Shown here in pieces: positions 56,086-64,000 of a DNA stretch of 64,000 nt; positions within the stretch are counted from its first letter, which is position 1, and every line of letters starts with the position of its first letter. Source of the stretch: Heterodera schachtii (taxonomy: Eukaryota > Nematoda > Chromadorea > Rhabditida > Heteroderidae); the NCBI GenBank assembly GCA_023374025.1, contig SIJG01000026.1:286018-350017 (forward strand), in the 5' to 3' direction. The translations under genes were made by a program, and so were the position numbers. The notes under the pieces were generated by a model that saw nothing but the letters and a program-made list of their open reading frames with translations, was not told the DNA's origin and did not search any database.

Positions 56086-57217
56086 TTTTAAAATTTTTTT
56101 AAAAATTCCAAAATATTTATGACTCAAAATAAAGTCGATATTCGTGTTCAGCAACCCAAACTACATAAGAAAAAGTGTTTTTGGAAATTTTAGAGCAAAA
56201 AAATGTGTCCATTAAATTTCCAAAGGGTACCCCTGCGGATTTTGGCTTCAAAATCACTTTTATTTTTATAACTTTTTTCAAAAAAGTGATGAAAATGCCA
56301 AATAAAATTTATAAAATAGAGCAATAAATTGCGCATTTTATCAATATTTGTTTATACCTTAGCGCCTTTTTTGGAATGAGTTATTAATTTTTAGTGAAAA
56401 ATCGAATTATTCAACTTTTTATGGAATAATTTTTTTCTTTTTAATAATAGAAAAATGCAATAAAATTTATAAAATTCTCCCGTTTTTTCTCTATTTTTTC
56501 ATGATATAATCATTCCAATTGACCCATTTTAAAGGGAGTTGTGAATTTTCAAAATTTACCTTGAATTTTAAAGGCCCAAAAAATTGTAAAATTTTAAAAT
56601 TTTTTAAAAAATTCCAAAATATTTATAACTCAAAATAAAGACAATATTCGTGATCAGCGACCCAAACTACGTAAGAAAATGTGTTTTTAAAAATTTTAGA
56701 GCAAAAAAATGTGTCCATGAAATTTCCAAAGGGGTATCCCTTTGGATTTTGGCTTCAAAATCACTTTTATTTTTATAACTTTTTTCAAAAAAGTGATGAA
56801 AATGCCAAATAAAATTTATAAAATAGAGCAATAAATTGCGCATTTTATCAATATTTGTTTATACCTTAGCGCCTTTTTTGGAATGAGTTATTAATTTTTA
56901 GTGAAAAATCGAATTATTCAACTTTTTATGGAATAACTTTTTTCATTTTAAATATAGAATAACCAAATCAAAAAGATAAAATTCTCCTGATTTTTCTGCA
57001 TTTTTTCATCATTTAATCATTCCATAAAACGTATTTTAAACCGAGTTATGATTTTTTGAAAATCCCCCCAAATTTCCCTTGGACAAAAAATGGAAATTTC
57101 AAACCAAGCCAATTTTGGTCAAATAAAAAATTTAAAAAATTGAAAAAAATATAGAAAAATTTTAGAAAATATTTCCAACCGCTTAGAACATCGTTACACG
57201 CCATAAAAAATCATCCG
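56086..57217. other. AT-rich body of a macrosatellite unit
   Basis: Two subcopies of TATTCGTG.TCAGC.ACCCAAACTAC ... TTGGCTTCAAAATCACTT (56,140-56,280 and 56,645-56,770). Nothing coding. Confidence 0.6.
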
Positions 57218-57288
57218 CACACCATGGGATTCGAACCCGGGCCCTCCTCCCTGGGGCCCCCAGCAGATACCACTGGACCAACCGGTTT
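57218..57288 (-). repeat. tRNA-like relic 1 (SINE-like Pol III promoter)
   Basis: On the minus strand TGGTCCAGTGG fits an A box and GGTTCGAATCC is a perfect B box at tRNA-like spacing. The acceptor, anticodon and T stems do not pair properly, and the middle is GC-rich (CTGGGGGCCCCAG). A relic or SINE head is likelier than a working tRNA. Confidence 0.55.
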
Positions 57289-57767
57289 TCAAGCGAAAAA
57301 CTCACTTTGGCTTTTCAAAAATTTTTTTATATCAATCGATAGCTCTTGAAAAACTGTAACCCAAAAGTGCCATGCGTTTTTCGATGCCACAACTGTAAAA
57401 AAAGTTATAGTCAAAAAACTGAAAAACTTTGAGGGGGCCTAGCTCGAAAATTTTTGAAAATTTCAAAAATTCCGAAAACGCCATTCGATGCAGCTTGAAA
57501 AACTATACAAAAAGTTAAGCGGCACCAACACGCTCAGCGAAATTCCCAGCGAGTTATTCCGAAAAACCCAAAAAGCGGAAATTTGGAAAAAAATTTTTGC
57601 CAAAAGCTGCAGGCCAGGCTTTTGATGCTAGGGCCTCGCTCAAGAAGAAAAAAATTTCCCAAACATTTCAATGTAATCGCCTCCCAGCAGAAGTTTTTTG
57701 ATCCGGGTTCCCAGAAAAAAGTTTTGGCCCAAAGACCGCATGCATTTTTTCCCCAAAAAGCCATTTC

Positions 57768-57933
57768 AGCGCCGCTGGCGCTCACCTGGCCACCGGACCG
57801 GAATGCCATTATTTTTCCTGGATGCGCCTCAAAAAGTTGCTTAAGCAATGCCACACTTCCGAACCCCTCCCGCCAGCGTTCCCGAGATTTTAGTTTTAGC
57901 AATGAGTTGCCTTGTTATTCTAAAGTATATAAA
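57768..57933 (+). promoter_or_regulatory. Promoter-like module, unit B
   Basis: Palindrome AGCGCCGCTGGCGCT (57,768), box GCGCCTCAAAAAGTTGCTTA (57,824), TATATAAA (57,926). Spacing is 56 and 102 bp. Confidence 0.45.
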
Positions 57934-57966
57934 CTAGCGTGGGGAATTGACGTGGGTGTTGTAGGC

Positions 57967-58050
57967 AGTATATTGTAGGCAGTATACTCTGGAACCATAA
58001 CCTAATCGTTAAGGCAGTATACTCTGGAACCATAACCTAATCGTTAATTA
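57967..58050. repeat. Tandem duplication of a 44-bp AGTATACTCTGGAACC block
   Basis: GGCAGTATACTCTGGAACCA with TAACCTAATCGTTAA occurs twice in a row here, and related copies with TAACCTA follow the unit-D TATA box at about 63,830-63,895. Confidence 0.7.
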
Positions 58051-58100
58051 GCGCTTCGCGCAAAAGGACTTCGTTGCTAGTAGGTGCGCGTCAACGGGTG

Positions 58101-58262
58101 CATTCGGCCGCTTCGCGGCCTCAAAGGGCGCTCCGCGCCCTTTTTTTATTTCGGGAGTGCATTCGGCCGCTTCGCGGCCTCAAAGGGCGCTCCGCGCCCT
58201 TTTGTATTTTAAGGGTTTCATTCGGCCGCTTCGCGGCCTCAAAGGACGCTTCGCGCCCTTTA
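58101..58262. repeat. Paired-hairpin array, three copies (TCC-loop variant)
   Basis: GGCCGC-TTC-GCGGCC, then TCAAA, then GGGCGC-TCC-GCGCCC and a T run, repeated about every 60 bp. The third copy reads GGACGC-TTC-GCGCCC. Confidence 0.9.
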
Positions 58263-58299
58263 ATATTTCAGCAGAAAATAAATCAAAAAATGATTTGCA

Positions 58300-58376
58300 C
58301 CGACCGGATTCGAACTTCCCCCCCCCACCCAAAAAATGATGCCTCAGAATCCCAGTTTACGCAGGGATTCTGAGGC
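58300..58376 (-). repeat. B-box-like site beside a perfect 13-bp hairpin
   Basis: GCCTCAGAATCCC (58,341-58,353), a 10-base loop and GGGATTCTGAGGC (58,364-58,376) form a perfect stem. About 25 bp away the minus strand reads AAGTTCGAATCC, close to a tRNA B box. No full tRNA fold is possible. Confidence 0.5.
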
Positions 58377-59488
58377 CTTAACGTTGTCATAATTAAAATC
58401 TGATTGCATATTCGTGATCAGCGGCTTAAATAACCCCTAAAGACATGTTTTTGAAACATTTTATGTGAAAAAATTTTTTCACTCAAAAATCATGGTCACC
58501 CCCCCTTTGGTCCAGAATCCCAAAATCACTTTTATTTTTATAAATTGTTTCAAAAAAGTGATAAAAATATAAAATAAAATTTATAAAATAGAGCAAAAAA
58601 TTGCGGATTTTTTCTATATTTATGTTTGTGAAAACATCTTTTCCTAACGGAGTTTTGAATTTTTTAGTGAAAAATTGAATTTTTCAACTTTTTCAAGAAT
58701 AACTTTTTTATTTTTAAAGCCATAAAACGCTAATAAAATAAATAAAATTCTCCCGATTTTTCTGCATTTTTTAATCTTTTAATAATTCCAATTGACTCAT
58801 TTTAAAGTGAGTTGTAAATTTTCAAAATTTAGCTTGAATTTTCAAGAGCCAAAAAATTGAAAAATTTAAAAAATTTTTAAAAAATTCCAAACTTACTGAA
58901 ACTCAAAATAAAGACAATATTCGTGTTCAGCAACCCAAACTACATAAAAAATGTGTTTTTGAAAATTTTAGAGCAAAAAAATGTGTCCATTAAATTTCCA
59001 AAGGGGTATCCCTTTGGATTTTGGCTCCAAAAGCAGTTTTAATTTTATAACTTTTTTTAAAAAAGTGATGAAATGCCAAATAAAATTTATAAAATAGAGC
59101 AAAAAATTGTGCATTTTATCAATATTTTCTTATACCTTAGCGCCTTTTTTGAAATGAGTTATAAATTTTTTAGTGAAAAATCGGAAATTTCGACTTTTTT
59201 AGGAATAACTTTTTTCACTTTAATAATAGAAAAATGCAATAAAATTTATAAGATTCTCCCTTTTTTTCTGCATTTTTTCATCATTTAATCATTCCGAAAA
59301 ACATATTTAAACCAAGTTATGATTTTTCGAAAATCCACCCAAATTTCCCTTGGCCGAAAAATGAAAATTTCAAACTCAGCCAATTTCAATCAAATAAAAA
59401 ATTTAAAAAATGGTAAAAAATATAGAAAGATTTTTAAAAATATTTCCAACCCCTTCGAACATCGTTACACGTCAAAAAAAATCATCCA
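58377..59488. other. AT-rich body of a macrosatellite unit
   Basis: It holds ATTCGTGATCAGCGGC, then TTTTTATAA blocks, then a second TATTCGTGTTCAGCAACC subcopy (58,918). Nothing coding. Confidence 0.55.
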
Positions 59489-59560
59489 CACACCATGGGA
59501 TTCGAACCCGGGCCCCCCTCCCCTGGGGCCCCCACCACTGACCACTTGACCAACCGGTCC
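59489..59560 (-). repeat. tRNA-like relic 2
   Basis: GGTTCGAATCC B box (59,508-59,498) and TTGGTCAAGTGGT A-box-like stretch on the minus strand; same flanks as relics 1 and 3 but more diverged in the middle. Confidence 0.5.
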
Positions 59561-60530
59561 TGCTGGGAAAAACTTTTTTTGTTTTTTCAAAAATTTTTTT
59601 TTATATCATTCGAAAGCTCTTGAAAAGTTGTAACCCAAAAGTACACTGCGTTTTTCGATGGCACAAACGTAAAAAAAGTTATAACCAAAAAACGAAAAAT
59701 TTTCCGAGGGGGCCTAGCTCGAAAATTTTTGAAAATTTCAAAAATCCAAAAACACGGTTGGATGCATCTCAAAAAGTTACACCTTTACGTTTTTGAGACT
59801 CCGCGTTTCATGTGGAAATCGGCTCAGACCAATGCCGGCCGAGTTATTCGCGAAAAACCGATATCCGGTTTTTGGGGTAGCAAATTTCGGTGTAAAATTT
59901 AATTTTATAACATTTTTTAAAATCATGCTAAAAATATAAAATAAAGCACATCTGATAGAGCTTAAAATTCTCTACAAAAAAGCTCTAAGATGATTTTTCG
60001 ATAAACTCAACCCCTGACAAGTTATAAGCCCCAGAACGGAAATACACCCTGATTTTCGGAAAAATTTCTATTTCCGGAAAAATTTTGAAAATTTTTTTCA
60101 AAAATGCCACCAATCGATAGAGCTCAAAAAACGTTGCTTGAAAGTGGTCTTAGTTTTCCCCGGAAAAATCTGCAAAAATAATAAAATTCAAAACGAAAAA
60201 ATTTTCGAGGGGGCCTAGCTCGAAAATTTTTGAAAATTTCAAAAATCCAAAACGCCATTGGATGCAGCTTCAAAAACTGCACAAAACGTTAAGCGGCGCC
60301 AAACCCACTCAGACAAATGCCCAGCGAGTTATTCGCGAAAATCGAAAAACCGGGTTTTGACCCACCAATTTTGTGTCAAGCATACCGGAATACGGTTAGT
60401 CGTACGGTAATGTGTAAGAGACGAAAAATGTTGGAAATTGATCGGTGCAGCGCCCTTCTCCAAGCATTTTTCGATCCGGCTTCTTCCCGCCATGCTACAG
60501 GCCAGCAAATGAGAACAAAAATTTTAAGGG
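59561..60530. other. Macrosatellite body between tRNA-like relic 2 and unit C
   Basis: Contains two GGGGGCCTAGCTCGAAAATT tags (59,708 and 60,209) also found at 54,750, 57,430 and 63,277. No gene is supported. Confidence 0.5.
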
Positions 60531-60538
60531 GCCGTTTC

Positions 60539-60706
60539 AGCGCCGCTGGCGCTCAGTTGGCCACCAAATCAAAAAACCTATAGTTTTCCCAGATGCGCCT
60601 CAAAAAGTTGGTTAAGCAATGCCACACTCCCGAGCACCTCCCGGCGCTCATTCCCGAGATTTTGGTTTTAGAGATGAGTTGCAAGATTATTCTATTATAG
60701 TATAAA
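60539..60706 (+). promoter_or_regulatory. Promoter-like module, unit C
   Basis: Palindrome AGCGCCGCTGGCGCT (60,539), box GCGCCTCAAAAAGTTGGTTA (60,595), TATAAA (60,701), then AGGTGCACAG as in unit A. Spacing is 56 and 106 bp. Confidence 0.45.
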
Positions 60707-60754
60707 CTAGGTGCACAGTCGGCTTTGTTGTATTCAATTGAGTTCTGTTGCTGT

Positions 60755-60802
60755 GGGGAAAGCGCTTCGCGCTCAGGGACGCGGCTTCGCCGCGTCGCTA
60801 GC
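60755..60802. repeat. Post-TATA hairpin pair of unit C
   Basis: AGCGC-TTC-GCGCT and GACGCGG-CTT-CGCCGCG are followed by TCGCTAG; matched in unit A at 55,300-55,345, where one loop reads CTG. Confidence 0.75.
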
Positions 60803-60839
60803 ACTCGCGTGCATGGTTAGGGCGCGTGTACCGGAACAT

Positions 60840-61255
60840 GCGTTGCACCCAACCACTCCCCCTACCCCCATTTTCCTTTTTTTTTGGGGGGGGGGGTCCC
60901 CCCCCCCAACCCCCCCCCTACGCCCCACCTCCCCCTCACGCCCACCCCTTCCCACCTCAAAAACTCATATTTGAATAGTAAACTTAAAAAGGGCGCATGC
61001 TTGTACCGGAAAATGCGTGGTACCCAACCGCTTCCCCTACCCCCAAATTTTTCTTTTTTTTGGGGGGGGGGTCCCCCCCCCCAACCCCCCCCCCCCCCTA
61101 CGCCCCACCTCCCCCCCACCCCCACCCCTTCCCACCTCAAAAACTCATATTTGAATAGTAAACTTAAAAAGGGCGCATGCTTGTACCGGAAAATGCGTGG
61201 CACCCAACCGCTCCCCCTACCCCCAAATTTTTCTTTTTTTTTTGGGGGGGGGGGG

Positions 61256-61288
<33 letters not shown>

Positions 61289-61345
61289 TACGCCCCACCT
61301 CCCCCCCACGCCCACCCCTTCCCACCTCAAAAACATATTTGAATG
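60840..61345. repeat. Three 179-bp units with poly-G/poly-C palindromes
   Basis: Each unit carries GGGCGCATGCTTGTACCGGA or a variant, ACCCAACCGCT.CCCCTACC, a T run, a G run, T, long C runs, TACGCCCCACCT and CTCATATTTGAATAG. Frames on both strands are low-complexity artefacts. Confidence 0.9.
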
Positions 61346-61925
61346 CGCCTTCGCGGCCTCAGGACAGGCGCTTCGCGACCGTTCAATTTTGATGGGGCCA
61401 TACGGGCGCTTCGAGCCCGTTTTTTAATTTTTTGGGGGACATTCGGCCGCTTCGCGGCCTCAGGACGGGCGCTTCGCGCCCGTTTTTTAATTTTGTTGAG
61501 AACATTCGGCCGCTTCGCGGCCTCAGGACGGGCGCTTCGTGCCCGTTTTTTAATTTTTTGGGGAACATTCGGCCGCTTCGCGGCCTCAGGACGGGCGCTT
61601 CGCGCCCGTTTTTTTTAAATTTTTTGGGGGACATTCGGCCGCTTCGCGGCCTCAGGACGGGCGCTTCGCGCCCGATTTTTAATTTTTTGGGGGACATTCG
61701 GCCGCTTCGCGGCCTCAGGACGGGCGCTTCGCGGCCGATTTTTAATATTTTGGGGGACCTTCGGCCGCTTCGCGGCCTCTGGACGGGCGCTTCGCGCCCG
61801 TTTTTTAATTTTTTGAGGGACATTCGGCCGCTTCGCGGCCTCAGGACGGGCGCTTCGCGCCCGATTTTTAATTTTTTGGGGGACATTCGGCCGCTTCGCG
61901 GCCTCAGGACGGGCGTTTCGCGCTG
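61345..61925. repeat. 63-bp paired-hairpin tandem array, about 9 copies
   Basis: Same unit as 55,345-56,085, mostly with TTTTTTGGGGGACATTC spacers. Variants include GGGCGC-TTC-GTGCCC (wobble, about 61,533) and one broken second stem (GGGCGC-TTC-GCGGCC, about 61,723). Confidence 0.95.
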
Positions 61926-63061
61926 TAAAATTATAAAATTTTTTTAAAATTCCAAAATATTTATAACTCAAAACAAAGTCGATATTCGTTGTTCAGCGAC
62001 CCAAACTACATAAGAAAAAGTGTTTTTGGAAATTTTAGAGCAAAAAAATGTGTCCATTAAATTTCCAAAGGGGTACCCCTGCGGATTTTGGCTTCAAAAT
62101 CACTTTTATTTTTATAACTTTTTTTCAAAAAAATGATGAAAATGCCAAATAAAATTTATAAAATAGAGCAAAAAATTGCGGATTTAATCAATCTTTGTTT
62201 ATACCTTAGCGCCTTTTGTGGAATGAGTTATTAATTTTTTAGTGAAAAATCGAATTTTTAACCTTTTTATGGAATAATTTTTTCTTTTAATAAAAAAAAT
62301 GCAATAAAATTTATAAAATTCTCCCGTTTTTTCTCTATTTTTTCATGATATAATCATTCCAAGTGACCCATTTTAAAGGGAGTTGTGAATTTTCAAAATT
62401 TACCTTGAATTTTAAAGGCCCAAAAAATTGTAAAATTTTAAAATTTTTTAAAAAATTCCAAAATATTTATAACTCAAAATAAAGTCGATATTCGTGTTCA
62501 GCGACCCAAACTACATAAGAAAAAGTGTTTTTGTAATATTTAGAGCAAAAAAATGTGTCCATTAAATTTCCAAAGGGGTACCCCTGCGGATTTTGGCTTC
62601 AAAATCACTTTTATTTTTATAACTTTTTTCAAAAAAGTGATGAAAAAGCCAAATAAAATTTATAAAATAGAGCAAAAAATTGCGGATTTTATCAATATTT
62701 GTTTATACCTTAGCGCCTTTTTTGGAATGAATTATTAATTTTTTAGTGAAAAATCGAATTATTCAACATTTTATGGAATAACTTTTTTCTTTTTAAATTT
62801 AGAATAACCAAATCAAAAAGATAAAATTCTCCCGATTTTTCTGCATTTTTTCATCATTCAATCATTCAAATAGACACATTTTAAATGGAGTTATGATTTT
62901 TCGAAAATCCCCCCAAATTTCCCTTGGCCGAAAAATGAAAATTTCAAACCCAGCCAATTTGGTCAAATAAAAAATTTAAAAAATTGAAAAAAATATAGAA
63001 AATTTTTTGAAAATATTTCCAACCGCTTAGAACATCGTTACACGTCATAAAAAATCATCCG
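61926..63061. other. AT-rich body of a macrosatellite unit
   Basis: Near-copy of 56,086-57,217. Nothing coding. Confidence 0.65.
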
Positions 63062-63132
63062 CACACCATGGGATTCGAACCCGGGCCCCCCTCCCTGGGG
63101 CCCCCAGCAGATACCACTGGACCAACCGGTTT
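63062..63132 (-). repeat. tRNA-like relic 3
   Basis: Near-identical to relic 1, with a perfect GGTTCGAATCC B box (63,081-63,071) and TGGTCCAGTGG A box (63,124-63,114) on the minus strand. Confidence 0.55.
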
Positions 63133-63609
63133 TCAAGCGAAAAACTCACTTTGGCTTTTCAAAAAATTTTTTATATCAATCGATAGCTCTTGAAAAGCTG
63201 TAACCCAAAAGTGCCATGCGTTTTTCGATGGCACAACTGTAAAAAAAGTTATAGTCAAAAAACTGAAAAACTTTGAGGGGGCCTAGCTCGAAAATTTTTG
63301 AAAATTTCAAAATTCCGAAAACGCCATTCGATGCAGCTTGAAAAACTATACAAAAAGTTAAGCGGCACCAACACGCTCAGCGGAATCCCCAGCGAGTTAT
63401 TCCGAAAAAACCAAAAAGCTGAAATTTGGAAAAAAATTTTTGCCAAAAGCTGCAGGCCAGGCCTTTGATGCTAGGGCCTCGCTCAAGAAGAAAAAAATTT
63501 CCCAAACATTTCAATGCAATCGCCTCCCAGCAGAAGTTTTTTGCTCCAGGTTCCCAGAAAAAAGTTATGGCCCCAAAACCTCATGCATTTTTCCCGAAAG
63601 GGCCATTTC

Positions 63610-63776
63610 AGCGCCGCTGGCGCTCACCTGGCCACCGGACCGGAATGCCATTATTTTTCCTGGATGCGCCTCAAAAAGTTGCTTAAGCAATGCCACACTT
63701 CCGAACCCCTCCCGCCAGCGGTTCCCGAGATTTTAGTTTTAGCAATGAGTTGCCTTGTTATTCTAAAGTATATAAA
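63610..63776 (+). promoter_or_regulatory. Promoter-like module, unit D
   Basis: Palindrome AGCGCCGCTGGCGCT (63,610), box GCGCCTCAAAAAGTTGCTTA (63,666), TATATAAA (63,769). Spacing is 56 and 103 bp. Confidence 0.45.
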
Positions 63777-63949
63777 CTAGCGTGGGGAATTGACGGGGGT
63801 GGTGTGGGAATTGACGGGGAATGGGGTAGACTGTATACTCTGGAACCCTAACCTAAGGTGTAGATAGTATACTCTGGAACCCTAACCTACTCGCTAATTA
63901 GCGCTTCGCGCAAAAAGACTTCGTTGCTAGTAGGTGCGCGTCAACGGGT

Positions 63950-64000
63950 GCATTCGGCCGCTTCGCGGCCTCAAAGGGCGCTCTGCGCCCTTTTTGTATT
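63950..64000. repeat. Start of another paired-hairpin block, cut by the window edge
   Basis: GGCCGC-TTC-GCGGCC, TCAAA, GGGCGC-TCT-GCGCCC and a T run, as in unit B. Confidence 0.85.

Larger units (their letters stand above)
53283..64000. repeat. Macrosatellite of alternating A-type and B-type units
   Basis: 56,085-58,210 and 61,915-64,000 are direct copies offset by about 5.84 kb. 55,070-55,350 and 60,530-60,810 are copies offset by about 5.45 kb, and an A-type remnant lies at 53,283-53,340. Units contain AT-rich blocks with TTTTTATAACTTTTTT, the tag GGGGGCCTAGCTCGAAAATT, tRNA-like relics, a promoter-like module and GC hairpins. It continues past the window edge. Confidence 0.85.

Noticed and set aside
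57218..57288. Functional tRNA gene
   Set aside because: A and B boxes fit, but acceptor, anticodon and T stems do not pair and the middle is G/C homopolymer-like.
57583..57978. 131-codon plus-strand frame in unit B, partly repeated in unit D
   Set aside because: The duplicate is broken into different frames and spans the promoter-like module; no protein features.
55343..61971. Long open frames on both strands with repeated RFAASGRALRARF or LRGLRTGASRP segments
   Set aside because: They arise because the 63-bp unit is divisible by three and lacks stops; frames are open in several phases at once and the DNA is better explained by hairpins.

Overview
This is an AT-rich, intron-containing eukaryotic window dominated by repeats. 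Short introns (43 to about 100 bp), 5' splice sites of GTAAG/GTGAG type with T-rich 3' sites, and local expansions of BTB-BACK-MATH and F-box-like genes suggest a nematode, most likely a plant-parasitic cyst nematode (Heteroderidae). That placement rests on recognising the families; no search was run. A run of 10 Ns at 43,984-43,993 shows this is a draft assembly.

Layout. 1-2.7 kb: a 127-bp tandem repeat truncating a FLYWCH/MULE transposase. 2.8-5 kb: minisatellite, a MITE and foldback repeats. 5.05-6.26 kb: a five-exon gene of unknown function whose stop codon abuts a 139-bp tandem repeat (to 7.46 kb). 8-13.3 kb: nested inverted-repeat elements and weak coding remnants. 14.1-16.8 kb: a 5'-truncated BTB-BACK-MATH gene on the minus strand, with a hAT-like element in one intron. 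17-31.6 kb: a 754-bp satellite array (about 15.6 units) with inverted satellite fragments on its left, split by two nested elements. 31.9-40.9 kb: four copies of one F-box-like gene; only the copy at 36.5-37.9 kb looks intact, with a TATA box and five phase-compatible exons. Another copy carries one hAT-like element nested in another. 41.3-41.9 kb: a small secreted cysteine-rich protein. 44.0-47.8 kb: two PP1-like phosphatase fragments separated by a complete Merlin-type DNA transposon (about 130-bp inverted repeats, 8-bp target duplication, DDE transposase with one frameshift). 49-51.4 kb: isolated minus-strand exons of RPB10 (twice) and probably DPH1. 53.3-64 kb: a macrosatellite combining G/C homopolymer palindromes, tRNA-like promoter relics, a spaced promoter-like module and arrays of GC-rich hairpins.

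The genes do not form one pathway. The window looks like a rearranged region where gene-family copies are duplicated, truncated and invaded by elements leaving 8-bp target duplications. The most unusual structure is the 53-64 kb macrosatellite: a palindrome, a conserved box and a TATA box keep near-constant spacing in four units and precede hairpins whose arms stay complementary.
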